Source: Entomohabitans teleogrylli
GTDB lineage: Bacteria; Pseudomonadota; Gammaproteobacteria; Enterobacterales; Enterobacteriaceae
Direction of reading: 5' to 3'
DNA: 64,000 nt
Assembly: GCF_001484765.1 (NCBI RefSeq)
Contig: NZ_KQ947379.1
Location: forward strand, 243,939-307,938
Positions 51,577 through 59,614 of the stretch are shown one piece after another; within the stretch, counting starts at the first letter, position 1, and each line of letters begins with the position of its first letter. A program made the translations under genes and the position numbers. The notes under the pieces were generated by a model that worked only from the letters and a program-made list of their open reading frames with translations, was not told the DNA's origin and searched no databases.

Positions 51577-51771
51577 ATGTCTCTGTTATGCAAACGTTGC
51601 GACAACCCGGTCGATGATCTGGATTTTGAGCAAGCAACCATTATGGAAAGTTTTGATGGTACGTGGTGTATCGACCTGATTCTGAAATGCCCTCACTGCG
51701 GACTTTCATATAACGCTTTTGTCCCCACAGCTGAATTACAACCTCTGACAGGTGATGAAAATGACAAATGA
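51577..51771 (+). CDS. Small zinc-ribbon-like protein
   Basis: 64 aa. Two pairs, CKRC near residue 5 and CPHCG near residue 42, could hold one zinc. It begins right after the preceding stop. Similar small zinc ribbons are frequent in phage early operons. Confidence 0.6.
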   Translation: MSLLCKRCDNPVDDLDFEQATIMESFDGTWCIDLILKCPHCGLSYNAFVPTAELQPLTGDENDK

Positions 51772-52483
51772 AACTGAAAAATACCTGGCTAAAATCAAAA
51801 AGCTCCTGAATCTGGCCCGTCGCAGTTCGAATTCTCATGAAGCGGCCACTGCGCTCAATCAGGCGCAGGCATTGATGCGTAAGCACAAGCTGAGCCAGAA
51901 TGATATCGATCTGATGGATATCACCAGCAAGGCCAGTAAAGGTGCGCCATCCCATGCACAAAGCATCCCCCGTTATATGACGTTTCTGGGCCAGTTAATT
52001 TGCCGTGCTATGGGTGTTAACTGCTATTACTCTTTCCGCCGCAACTATATGAACAGCCAGAAGCAAAACACCGTCATTTTTTATGGTCCGGATGAGCGCC
52101 CGGAAATTGCCGCTTATGCTTTTGATGTGCTTTCCCGCCAGATGGTCAAAGCCCGCCGTACCTTTATTAGCTCTCTGCGTAAGAATATTAAGCCTTCCAC
52201 TAAAACAGCCCGCGCAGACCAGTTCTGCGAAGGATGGACCGAAGGTGCGTATCAGGCGATAGAGCCATTTGTAGTGACGGAAACCGAAAAAACACTGATG
52301 GCTAATTTTCTGGCGAAACTGAAGAAGGAACAGGATTTATCCGACCTGACCCCGCGTGAAGCTAAAAAATGTCGGGGTGATCAGGATGCGGCGGAAGCTG
52401 GATTTAACGAGGGATTAAAAGCACGTTTAAATCACGGAGTATCCGGTAAAGATTCTGCCCTTTCTCTGGAGTACACGTCATGA
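51761..52483 (+). CDS. DUF2786 protein
   Basis: 240 aa. EKYLAKIKKLLNLARRSSNSHEAATALNQAQALMRKHKLSQNDIDL is the DUF2786 signature at the N-terminus; a metallopeptidase-like middle region follows. It overlaps the zinc-ribbon gene by 11 bases. GTG 51752 or ATG 51755 are alternative starts. Function not known. Confidence 0.8.
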   Translation: MTNETEKYLAKIKKLLNLARRSSNSHEAATALNQAQALMRKHKLSQNDIDLMDITSKASKGAPSHAQSIPRYMTFLGQLICRAMGVNCYYSFRRNYMNSQKQNTVIFYGPDERPEIAAYAFDVLSRQMVKARRTFISSLRKNIKPSTKTARADQFCEGWTEGAYQAIEPFVVTETEKTLMANFLAKLKKEQDLSDLTPREAKKCRGDQDAAEAGFNEGLKARLNHGVSGKDSALSLEYTS

Positions 52484-52605
52484 AGCTAACTGTCGGAAAT
52501 ATTCTTTTACTGTGCGTACTGGGCTGCGTTGTCATCTGGGTTGCTGCCGGGTTTATCGGTTATTACACCGTTATCGCTGTCCTAGATTATTTTAATAAAC
52601 CGTAA
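52480..52605 (+). CDS. Tiny membrane protein (41 aa)
   Basis: M-K-L-T-V-G-N then a hydrophobic helix ILLLCVLGCVVIWVAAGFIG and a short tail. Its ATG overlaps the DUF2786 stop (ATGA). One membrane span is expected. Function unknown. Confidence 0.55.
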   Translation: MKLTVGNILLLCVLGCVVIWVAAGFIGYYTVIAVLDYFNKP

Positions 52606-52618
52606 GAGGCTTACATAT

Positions 52619-52747
52619 ATGAATAAAAAACTCATAGCCGAAGCCTCACGGTTTCAGTCGTCGCATGAGCGTAAAGGATTCTGGTGGTTAATTCTGGGAA
52701 CTGTATTTGCTGCTTTAACCGGCTTCTTCATTTTTAATTTGCTTTGA
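52619..52747 (+). CDS. Tiny membrane protein (42 aa)
   Basis: A polar start (MNKKLIAEASRFQSSHERKG) followed by one membrane helix (FWWLILGTVFAALTGFFIFN). AAGAGGCTTACATAT precedes the ATG. Second of three small membrane proteins in a row. Confidence 0.55.
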   Translation: MNKKLIAEASRFQSSHERKGFWWLILGTVFAALTGFFIFNLL

Positions 52748-52757
52748 TGGAGATAAA

Positions 52758-52967
52758 ATGATTATTGGCGCACTGATTTTAACCATTATCGGCCTTTTAC
52801 TCGCCATCATGGCTGGGTATTTGTCGGCAGATAATCTAAGCCCTGTACCAGCCATGCTGGGAGTCATAGGCTCAGTATTTGTTATTGCAGCACTTGCCCT
52901 GGCCCATGGCCCGGGCAACGTCAATACCCAGACTTCCATCCCCGTTACTCAGGAGGCAGGTAAATGA
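52758..52967 (+). CDS. Small two-helix membrane protein (69 aa)
   Basis: MIIGALILTIIGLLLAIMAG and AMLGVIGSVFVIAALALAHG form two hydrophobic helices; the rest is a short polar tail. GATGGAGATAAA precedes the ATG. It overlaps the GemA gene by 4 bases. Confidence 0.6.
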   Translation: MIIGALILTIIGLLLAIMAGYLSADNLSPVPAMLGVIGSVFVIAALALAHGPGNVNTQTSIPVTQEAGK

Positions 52968-53398
52968 CACGAACCCAGCTGATTAAAATCATCCATGTGG
53001 CAAAGCGTGAGCTGCGCATGGATGAAGATACTTACCGCCAGTTGCTGAATACCTACGCTGGCATTGAATCCACGCGAGAAATGAATATTGGGCAACTGAA
53101 CCAGATCCTCGATGCGATGAAAAAAATCGGGTTTAAGGTTCGGACTCAGAAGAAAGAAAAGCTCACGGCCACCGACGATCAGTCGAAGAAAATCCGGGCA
53201 CTGTGGCTGGAAATGGCTGACGAAGGTTTTATTCACGACCGCACCGAACGGGCAATCAACGTCTATGTGCATCGCATTACGGGCGTCAGCCGCCTTGACT
53301 GGCTCAATACATCGGCAGCAAGCCGTGTGATTGAGACACTCAAGCAGTGGCAGACTCGCGAACGCAAGGCTCTGGAAGAACTGCAGGGCGCAAAGTGA
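52964..53398 (+). CDS. GemA / Mu gp16-like protein (DUF1018)
   Basis: 144 aa. IKIIHVAKRELRMDEDTYRQLLNTYAGIESTREMNIGQLNQILDAMKKIGF is the gp16/DUF1018 signature. In Mu, GemA alters host gene expression and supercoiling. It lies just before mor, as in Mu. Confidence 0.9.
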   Translation: MTRTQLIKIIHVAKRELRMDEDTYRQLLNTYAGIESTREMNIGQLNQILDAMKKIGFKVRTQKKEKLTATDDQSKKIRALWLEMADEGFIHDRTERAINVYVHRITGVSRLDWLNTSAASRVIETLKQWQTRERKALEELQGAK

Positions 53399-53413
53399 TT
53401 TCTGGAGGTCACC

Positions 53414-53776
53414 ATGACAACACCAATGGAGCATAAGCGGCATAAACTGCTGTCTGAAGTTGCCGACCACGTTACTGAGACTGGGGTTGATTACGGTTTA
53501 TCATCCGAACAGGCTGAACAATTGGGGCTGGCTGTGGCAGATTTTCTGGCATCTCACTTTGGCGGGCAAAACTTCACCTTCCCTCGTGACTACGCATATA
53601 AGCTGTCTCTGCGTGATATGCAGATTTATGAAGAATTCCGGGGGAATAACTGGGCTGAGTTAAGTACTAAATACGGCATAACTGAACGAGGGTTACGTAA
53701 GCTGATTCACAGGGTACACAAACAAGTGATGGCTCACCGACAACCACAGTTGTTTTCCTTTGGTGATAACGAGTAA
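53414..53776 (+). CDS. Mor-type middle/late transcription activator
   Basis: 120 aa. FGGQNFTFPRDYAYKLSLRDMQIYEEFRGNNWAELSTKYGITERGLRKLIHRV is the Mor/C family domain with its C-terminal HTH. It is the last gene of the early operon and should switch on the leftward late operon that begins at the holin gene. No separate C gene is seen. TCTGGAGGTCACC precedes the ATG. Confidence 0.92.
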   Translation: MTTPMEHKRHKLLSEVADHVTETGVDYGLSSEQAEQLGLAVADFLASHFGGQNFTFPRDYAYKLSLRDMQIYEEFRGNNWAELSTKYGITERGLRKLIHRVHKQVMAHRQPQLFSFGDNE

Positions 53777-53782
53777 AATTAT

Positions 53783-53818
53783 GGGCAGATGAAGAAATTT
53801 CTCTGCCCGATTCTTTTT
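53783..53818 (+). terminator. Rho-independent terminator after mor
   Basis: GGGCAGA (53783-53789) pairs with TCTGCCC (53802-53808), followed by GATTCTTTTT. It ends the early operon and shields the right end. Confidence 0.9.
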
Positions 53819-53881
53819 CACTGTATGTAATAGTTTTACAGTAACCATCCCAATAAATCCCCGGGACAGCCATAGAATCCC

Positions 53882-53926
53882 ACAATTATCTCGCTTATCC
53901 CTGTTCATTTATCTCACTTCTAATCA
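53882..53926 (-). repeat. Prophage right end with two transposase-binding-site-like repeats
   Basis: Read inward (minus strand) the end is TGATTAGA-AGTGAGATAAAT..., then AGCGAGATAA; the two GAGATAA motifs start 9 and 32 bases from the tip, exactly as at the left end (AGCGCGATAAAT). Consensus A-G-Y-G-M-GATAA. Confidence 0.8.
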
Positions 53927-53932
53927 CCCCGC
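53927..53932 (+). repeat. Target-site duplication, right copy (CCCCGC)
   Basis: Identical to 16925-16930. It directly follows the terminal TAATCA of the prophage. Confidence 0.9.
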
Positions 53933-54426
53933 AGGATCTGGTTGGTATGAAGATCCGCGTGCCTAACAACATTATGCAGATCAAGGCGATTGAGGCGATG
54001 GGCGCCACGCCGACCCCGATGCCGCTGGGGGATGTTTACCCGGCGCTGACCCAGGGAATGATCGACGGGGTGGAAAATCCGGTTTCGGTGCTCTACGGCC
54101 AGAAGCTGTACGAACAGGCAAAGTACCTGTCGATGGTCAATTATCTGACCAATACCTCTCTGTGGCTCGGCGGCGAAGCCTTCTTCAGCACCCTGCCGGA
54201 GGACAAACTGGCGCTGATCCATGAAACCGCCCGCGCCGCCGGTGAATACAGCCAGAAACTCACCCTTGAACAGGACCAGCAGATGCTCAAAGCCATGGAA
54301 CTGGAGGGTGTGGAGGTCATCTACCCGGACATCGCCCCCTTTAAGGAGAAAGCACTGAAGGTCTACCAGCAGTTCCCGGAATGGAGTCCGGGCCTGTATG
54401 ACACCATTCAAAACCAGTTGAAATAA
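53933..54426 (+). pseudogene. TRAP substrate-binding protein DctP, 3' part
   Basis: Continues dctP from codon 160: (C)AG-GAT-CTG-GTT-GGT, i.e. ..QDLVGMKIRVPNNIMQIKAIEAMGATPTPMPLGDVYPALTQGMIDGVENP. This is the DctP family's conserved ligand-Arg and hinge region. The translation ends ..YDTIQNQLK. It has no signal peptide and cannot make a receptor by itself; phage-end transcription might still drive dctQM. Confidence 0.93.
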
Positions 54427-54482
54427 TTCCCGCGTTTTTCTGACAGTACCGGAACGCTCGCCGTTCCGGTAAGGAGACAGCG

Positions 54483-54944
54483 ATGCGCCTGTTAGGAAAA
54501 GCGGCGGATATTGCCGCCGTAATGACACTGTTGGTCCTCGTGGTGATGACCACCATTGGCGTAATCATGCGTTATTGCCTGAATACGCCTCTGCAATGGA
54601 GTGAAGAGATGTCCGGCCTGTTGATGATTTGGGTGGTGATGCTGGGTGGGATTGTGGCAGAGCGCGACCGGGTGCACCTGTCGATACCCTTTGTGGTCGA
54701 CGCGCTACCCACCGCCGCGCGCCGCCTGGCACAGGCGTTGATAAGCCTGATCTCAGCGGGATTGCTGGTCGCCGTGGCCTGGCTGGCCTGGAAACTGGCG
54801 CAGGGCACCGCCTTCAAGGTAACTCAGATACTCAAAATATCCTGGTTCTGGATTGATATCGCGGTGACGGTCGGCGCCCTGGGCATTGCCTGTTTATCGC
54901 TGTGGCGTCTGTTCAGCGGCTCGCACAGGGGAGAGAAACCATGA
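54483..54944 (+). CDS. TRAP transporter small permease, DctQ
   Basis: 153 aa with four hydrophobic helices and the family motif NTPLQWSEEMSGLLMIWVVMLGG. It pairs with DctM to form the sodium-driven importer fed by DctP. AAGGAGACAGCG precedes the ATG. Because its DctP partner is interrupted the transporter is probably inactive in this strain. Confidence 0.92.
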   Translation: MRLLGKAADIAAVMTLLVLVVMTTIGVIMRYCLNTPLQWSEEMSGLLMIWVVMLGGIVAERDRVHLSIPFVVDALPTAARRLAQALISLISAGLLVAVAWLAWKLAQGTAFKVTQILKISWFWIDIAVTVGALGIACLSLWRLFSGSHRGEKP

Positions 54945-56263
54945 CGTTATGGGATTCACTGGCCGCTGCGCTCACCGGAAGCTGGCTGGATAACTGGCTG
55001 ATGATTGTTCCCCTGATGCTCATCTGCCTGTTTCTCAATATGCCGGTATGGCTGGCGATGTTCGCCGGCATTCTGACCTACTTCGTCTGCTACTCAAACG
55101 TGCCGCTCACCGTGGCGGTACAGCGGCTGATCGCGACCACCCAAACCCCGTCGCTGCTGGCGATTCCGTTTTTTATTCTGCTCGGCACGCTGATGAGCTA
55201 CACCGGTATCGCCTCGCGGATCCTCAACATCGCCAACGTGCTGGTGGGGCGCATGCGCGGCGGTCTGGGATGCGCCAACATTCTGGTAAGCACCATGATG
55301 GGCGGCGTCAGCGCCTCTAACCTGGCGGACGCGGCGATGCTGTCGCGCATGATGGTGCCGGAAATGGAGCAAAAGGGATACAGCCGCGGTTTCGCCGCCG
55401 CCATTACCGCCTGCGGCTCGCTGATCACGCCGATCATTCCGCCGGGCATTGCGCTGATCCTCTACGGGCTGGTGGCGGATGTCTCGATCGGCAAAATGTT
55501 TATGGCCGGTATCCTGCCGGGTCTGTTATGCGCCGCGGTTCTGATGCTCACCGTCTGGCTGGTGGCACGCCGCCAGAATTTCCAGCCGTCGCGCATCAGT
55601 TGGCCGGGAGGACGGGAAATCGCCGTCTCGCTGGCTCAGGCCTGGCCGGCGCTGTTTCTGATTGTGGCCGTGGTCGGCGGGATCCGCGCCAATATTTTTA
55701 CCCCCACCGAAGCGGGAGCCGTAGCGGTGCTGATTGTGCTGATTATCGGCTTTGGGGTGTATCGGGAACTGCGGGTCCGCCATGTGTTTCAGGCCCTGTC
55801 GGAAACCGCCCGCGCCACGGCGTCGGTGATGCTGATCATCATGGCCAGCGCCGCGCTGGGCTGGATTTTTTCCCTGGAACGGGCCGGCGTGACGGTGGCG
55901 CAGTTCGTCACCCATCTGACGGAAAATAAGTATCTGTTTCTGCTGGCGATCAACGTTCTGCTGCTGGTGCTGGGGATGTTTCTGGAAGGCAGCGCTATTC
56001 TGTTGATTCTGGTGCCGCTGCTGAAACCGGTCGTCGCCCATTACGGTATCGACCCGGTGCATTTCGGCATCATCATGATCATTAACCTGTCGCTGGGCAC
56101 CATTTCGCCGCCGGTCGGCACGGTGATGCTACTGGTGTGTAATACGGTTCAGGTCTCCGTGGGGGCGTTTCTGCGCGCCGCCGTACCGCTGATCGTCGCG
56201 CTGCTGGCGCTGTTAATGATAATTACCTATATTCCCGCTTTTTCGCTACTGCTGGTGGGGTAA
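54941..56263 (+). CDS. TRAP transporter large permease, DctM
   Basis: 440 aa, about 12 hydrophobic helices. IPFFILLGTLMSYTGIASRI, GGVSASNLADAAMLSRMMVPEM and ITPIIPPGIALILYG are typical DctM blocks. The ATG at 54941 overlaps the dctQ stop (ATGA); the longer frame is not real. Substrate is probably the same sugar acid that the cluster degrades. Confidence 0.93.
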   Translation: MTLWDSLAAALTGSWLDNWLMIVPLMLICLFLNMPVWLAMFAGILTYFVCYSNVPLTVAVQRLIATTQTPSLLAIPFFILLGTLMSYTGIASRILNIANVLVGRMRGGLGCANILVSTMMGGVSASNLADAAMLSRMMVPEMEQKGYSRGFAAAITACGSLITPIIPPGIALILYGLVADVSIGKMFMAGILPGLLCAAVLMLTVWLVARRQNFQPSRISWPGGREIAVSLAQAWPALFLIVAVVGGIRANIFTPTEAGAVAVLIVLIIGFGVYRELRVRHVFQALSETARATASVMLIIMASAALGWIFSLERAGVTVAQFVTHLTENKYLFLLAINVLLLVLGMFLEGSAILLILVPLLKPVVAHYGIDPVHFGIIMIINLSLGTISPPVGTVMLLVCNTVQVSVGAFLRAAVPLIVALLALLMIITYIPAFSLLLVG

Positions 56264-56269
56264 ATATAC

Positions 56270-56297
56270 CCGGCTCCCGGGACAAAACGGGAGCCGG
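56270..56297. terminator. Two-way terminator between dctM and the racemase gene
   Basis: CCGGCTCCCG (56270-56279) pairs perfectly with CGGGAGCCGG (56288-56297). It lies between two convergent genes only 41 bases apart. T-runs are weak on both sides. Confidence 0.75.
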
Positions 56298-56304
56298 ATA
56301 GCGC

Positions 56305-57528
56305 TTAATCCACCAGTACTCGCTTGTTGGTGGCGCCCCAAAGAATCGACATCTCAGTGAATAACGCGCCGCTGATGTCTTCCACCTCCTCTGCGCTGAC
56401 CCGGGCGTTGCCCTGTTTACCGAACAGCACCACCTCATCGCCCGGATTGACCTGCGGCAAATCGGTGACATCCACCATCACGGTATTCATTGAGGTTTTC
56501 CCGAGCACCGGCACCCGCTGGCCCTGAATCAGCACATGGCCGGCATTACTGAACACCCGGCGATAGCCATCCGCATAGCCCACCGGGATATTGGCCAGCA
56601 GCGAATCGCGTTTCAGGGTGTAAGTGCGGTCGTAGCCCACGGTGTTACCTTTCGGATAGCGGTTCAGGGCGGCAATAGACGATTTAAAAGTCATGACCCG
56701 TCGGTATTCGGTGCTGGCAATGGTATCGCCATAGAACACGCCGCCGACCCGCACCATATCCAGCCACGACTCGGGCACCGTCAGCGTGGCGAAAGTATTG
56801 GCGACGTGCAATGTCACCGCTTCACGTTTCAGTCCGGTAACAGCCAACACCTGCTGCGCCTGGCTATTAAAGCGCTTCAGGTCGGCGCGGATGCTGGCGG
56901 CATCCTCTTGCGGATAATGGGACATGATGCCGACAATGTTCAGGTGCGGCAGGCCGGCGATGGTTTTCGCATCATTGAGACCCTGAGGGTTGCCGACCTC
57001 CAGTCCGTTGCGCGACATACCGCCGGCGTTAAGCGCCAGGTGAATACGCAGAGTTTTACCCTGCTGCGCCGCGACGGTATCGAGACGCCGGGCCATATCG
57101 ACATTCCCGATCAGCTCTTCGACATCGTAGCCGACCGCCTGGCGCATCTCCTGTTCGGTAGCATTACGCACCCGCATCAGGCGCCCGGTAAAGCCGAGGT
57201 CGCGCACCGTTTTCAGTTCCTGATTACTGGCGACGCCGATGCACGGTACATTATTTTCCATCATTACCGGCGCCACCAGCGACAGGTCGTGGCCGTAGGC
57301 ATCGCCTTTAAGGATGGCGCACAGAGAGGATTTGTCCCCGAGCAGCGCCTGGACCTTTTGAGTGTTGTACACCAGCGCGCTGCGCGAGATTTCGATCCAG
57401 GCATTATTGACCACCGCCTGTTGGCTGGTTTGCGCCGCCGGGGCAGCGCTACCGACGGTTGTCGCCTGATGACAACCGGCCAGCGTTAACAGAGGGATTA
57501 ACGCTAAATCACGTAAACGAAAAGACAT
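56305..57528 (-). CDS. Broad-specificity amino-acid racemase (Alr-like), exported, lipoprotein-like
   Basis: 407 aa, a fold-type III PLP racemase. The catalytic Lys is K74 in [11 protein letters not shown], and the second half has VGYDRTY and [17 protein letters not shown] of alanine racemases. Unlike housekeeping Alr it has an N-terminal signal with lipobox LAGC (Cys19), placing it in the periplasm, like the Bsr enzymes of Vibrio and Pseudomonas that make non-canonical D-amino acids (Lys, Arg, Ala and others). It is a single-gene unit between the TRAP genes and the second repeat copy. Lipidation is predicted only from the lipobox. Confidence 0.85.
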   Translation of the reverse strand: MSFRLRDLALIPLLTLAGCHQATTVGSAAPAAQTSQQAVVNNAWIEISRSALVYNTQKVQALLGDKSSLCAILKGDAYGHDLSLVAPVMMENNVPCIGVASNQELKTVRDLGFTGRLMRVRNATEQEMRQAVGYDVEELIGNVDMARRLDTVAAQQGKTLRIHLALNAGGMSRNGLEVGNPQGLNDAKTIAGLPHLNIVGIMSHYPQEDAASIRADLKRFNSQAQQVLAVTGLKREAVTLHVANTFATLTVPESWLDMVRVGGVFYGDTIASTEYRRVMTFKSSIAALNRYPKGNTVGYDRTYTLKRDSLLANIPVGYADGYRRVFSNAGHVLIQGQRVPVLGKTSMNTVMVDVTDLPQVNPGDEVVLFGKQGNARVSAEEVEDISGALFTEMSILWGATNKRVLVD

Positions 57529-57757
57529 GCCAGCTCCTTAGCCGATAAAATATAAAAAGCTGGCATGGTTGTATCGATTTTCGCCAGCGCCATCAATTAA
57601 TGCGAAAAAATAAGCGATGTCAATGGGTTAGTTTTCAATCGGAAAATTGTTGCGGTTAAATCATGATAATCGATTGAATAGACTCAGTAACGCCGATAAA
57701 CAGCATCAGCCACTACCCAGACATCGATTCTGGTTTTGGTTTCAATATCGGCTTCGA
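57529..57757. other. Upstream region of the racemase gene
   Basis: AT-rich 229 bases with the racemase promoter (for instance TATAAAAAG and TTAGCCGATAAAATATAA near 57540-57560). ATCGATT occurs around 57575, 57667 and 57723. I see no gene. Confidence 0.45.
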
Positions 57758-58148
57758 CCCTTCCGGAAACGCAGGAAGCCACAGCAATGTTTCCATAATC
57801 AGCAGAACTGACTGCGGGGGTTTAATTCCGGCTTAAATCGCCGCTCATTTTCACGGCTGGCCGGATCAGGCCGGAGAGAACCGCCCTGCGGGGAAGCCAG
57901 GGCAGGGACAAAACGCCACTGGCGTTTTGCACGACGCCTGCGTCGGCCCCGAAGAGGTGAACCCCGTTTCAGACGGAGCGAATAAATGTTGTCTTCCCCG
58001 GCCCGAAGACAGACGTCAAAATGGGCGGGTACCGCGCAGCGGCGATTTCGGGCCAGGAGTCCAGAGGACACGGTGGTGAGCGTCCTCCGGCCGTTCACTA
58101 ATATCAGGAGCCCGGGAAGGCACAGACATAAAGTTCACGGAACTCCCC
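57758..58148 (+). repeat. Long dispersed repeat, copy 2
   Basis: Same element as 4806-5211, same orientation. It keeps every hairpin of copy 1 (for instance CAAAACGCCA-C-TGGCGTTTTG at 57909-57929) but differs by small indels and about one base in ten. A C-rich tail (CCCCCTCCAACTGAAG..CCCCCTCACCCC) follows, up to the plaP terminator. Confidence 0.85.
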
Positions 58149-58187
58149 CTCCAACTGAAGCGCCCCCTCACCCCACAGCGAACACCC

Positions 58188-58219
58188 CCAAAAAAATGGC
58201 CCCGCCAACCGGCAGGGCC
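58188..58219 (-). terminator. Rho-independent terminator of plaP
   Basis: On the minus strand GGCCCTGCC-GGTT-GGCGGGGCC is followed by ATTTTTTT. It lies 31 bases after the plaP stop. Confidence 0.9.
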
Positions 58220-58249
58220 ACAAACCTAAACCAAAACCATCACCGGCAA

Positions 58250-59614
58250 CTACTGAGCAACATCCTCATACTGCGGCACCGGGTTGCGGAAACTCTTCGT
58301 CACGCAAGCCAGATAAATCAGACCAATCGCGGCCCAGATCAGCCCCAGCACCATGGAACTCTCTTCCAGGTTAATCCACAGTGCGCCAACCGTCAGCGCG
58401 CCGCACACCGGCAGGATCAGATAGTTAAAGTGATCTTTCAGGGTTTTGTTACGTTTTTCACGGATCCAGAACTGCGAAATCACCGACAGGTTGACGAAGG
58501 TAAACGCCACCAGCGCACCGAAGTTAATCAGCGCCGTCGCCGTCACCAGGTCGAAGTTAATCGCCAGCAGCGCGATAGCGCCAACCAGCAGCACGTTCCA
58601 CGCCGGAGTACGCCATTTCGGGTGAATATAGCCAAAGAAACGGGTCGGGAAGACGCCGTCACGGCCCATCACATACATCAGGCGGGAAACCCCGGCGTGC
58701 GCCGCCATCCCGGAAGCCAGCACTGTCACGCTGGAGAAAATCAGCACGCCCCACTGGAAGGTTTTACCCGCCACATAGAGCATGATTTCCGGCTGAGAGG
58801 CTTCCGGATCCTTAAAGCGCGAAATATCCGGGAAGTACAGTTGCAGAAAATAAGACGCGCCGATAAACACCAGCCCGCCAATCAGCGCGGTCAGGAAAAT
58901 CGCCCGCGGAATAACCCGCTCGGCGTCTTTGGTCTCTTCGGACAGCGACGAAATACCGTCAAAGCCGAGGAATGAGAAGCACAGAATAGTGGCCCCGGTA
59001 ATCATCGGCACAACGTGGGCTTTATCGTCCCAGAACGGGCGCGAGCTGACCAGCGTACCGGCCCCTTCGCCGTGGGAAACGCCATACACGATCAGCCCGA
59101 CAATCACCGCCACAATCCCCATTTGCAGGACCACAATCACGGTATTGAAATTGGCGACCGTCTTAATGCTGCGCAGGTTGGAGATGGTCATAAAGGCCAC
59201 CAGCGCCACCACAAAGATCCACGACGGCACCGAAGGTACCAGCGCTTCAAAATAGATTTTCGCCAGCAGGATGTTGATCATCGGCATAAACAGATAATCA
59301 AGCAGTGACGACCAGCCCACCATAAAGCCCACTGTCGGGCTGATGGATTTCTGGGCATAGGTGTAAGCCGACCCGGCGGACGGGAAGCGGCGCACCAGTT
59401 TACCGTAGCTCAGCGCGGTAAACAGAATAGCGATCAGCGCGAACGCATAAGCGGTCGCTACGTGGCCGTCGGTCAATCCGGATACGATCCCGAATGTATC
59501 GAACAGCGTCATCGGCTGCATATAAGCAAGGCCCATCATTACAACCGGGATTAGCGTAAGGGTTTTACGTAATTCCACACGGCTACCAGGAGTTGTAGTG
59601 ACGCTATGCGACAT
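58250..59614 (-). CDS. plaP: Putrescine importer PlaP (APC family)
   Basis: 454 aa, about 12 membrane helices. The sequence [49 protein letters not shown] and the ending [14 protein letters not shown](Q) are nearly the same as E. coli PlaP (YeeF), a proton-coupled low-affinity putrescine importer. In E. coli it lies close to sbcB; here the sugar-acid cluster, prophage and racemase lie between. The GABA-type aminotransferase upstream fits putrescine degradation via GABA. Confidence 0.95.
   Translation of the reverse strand: MSHSVTTTPGSRVELRKTLTLIPVVMMGLAYMQPMTLFDTFGIVSGLTDGHVATAYAFALIAILFTALSYGKLVRRFPSAGSAYTYAQKSISPTVGFMVGWSSLLDYLFMPMINILLAKIYFEALVPSVPSWIFVVALVAFMTISNLRSIKTVANFNTVIVVLQMGIVAVIVGLIVYGVSHGEGAGTLVSSRPFWDDKAHVVPMITGATILCFSFLGFDGISSLSEETKDAERVIPRAIFLTALIGGLVFIGASYFLQLYFPDISRFKDPEASQPEIMLYVAGKTFQWGVLIFSSVTVLASGMAAHAGVSRLMYVMGRDGVFPTRFFGYIHPKWRTPAWNVLLVGAIALLAINFDLVTATALINFGALVAFTFVNLSVISQFWIREKRNKTLKDHFNYLILPVCGALTVGALWINLEESSMVLGLIWAAIGLIYLACVTKSFRNPVPQYEDVAQ

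Larger units (their letters stand above)
16931..53926. mobile_element. Transposable (Mu-type) siphovirus-like prophage, 36,996 bp
   Basis: A complete-looking transposable prophage inserted in dctP. Both ends are TGAT... read inward, flanked by a 6-bp direct repeat. Early genes run to the right (Ner-like, IclR-like, DDE transposase, ATPase B, DUF3164, GemA, Mor). The repressor and the late genes (lysis, terminase, portal, head, tail, fibre) run to the left. No integrase or tRNA attachment site is present. The head module is Mu-like; the tail has no sheath, tube-sheath pair or gpW/gpJ-type baseplate, so a long non-contractile tail as in B3/D3112-like phages is expected. All modules needed for a functional phage can be recognised, so it may be inducible. 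Confidence 0.95.

Noticed and set aside
16931-53926. Possibility of a tRNA-integrated, lambda-type prophage
   Set aside because: There is no integrase or tRNA; A/B transposition genes and a 6-bp target duplication show replicative transposition.
58929-59308. Plus-strand frames within plaP
   Set aside because: Antisense to a gene nearly identical to E. coli PlaP.
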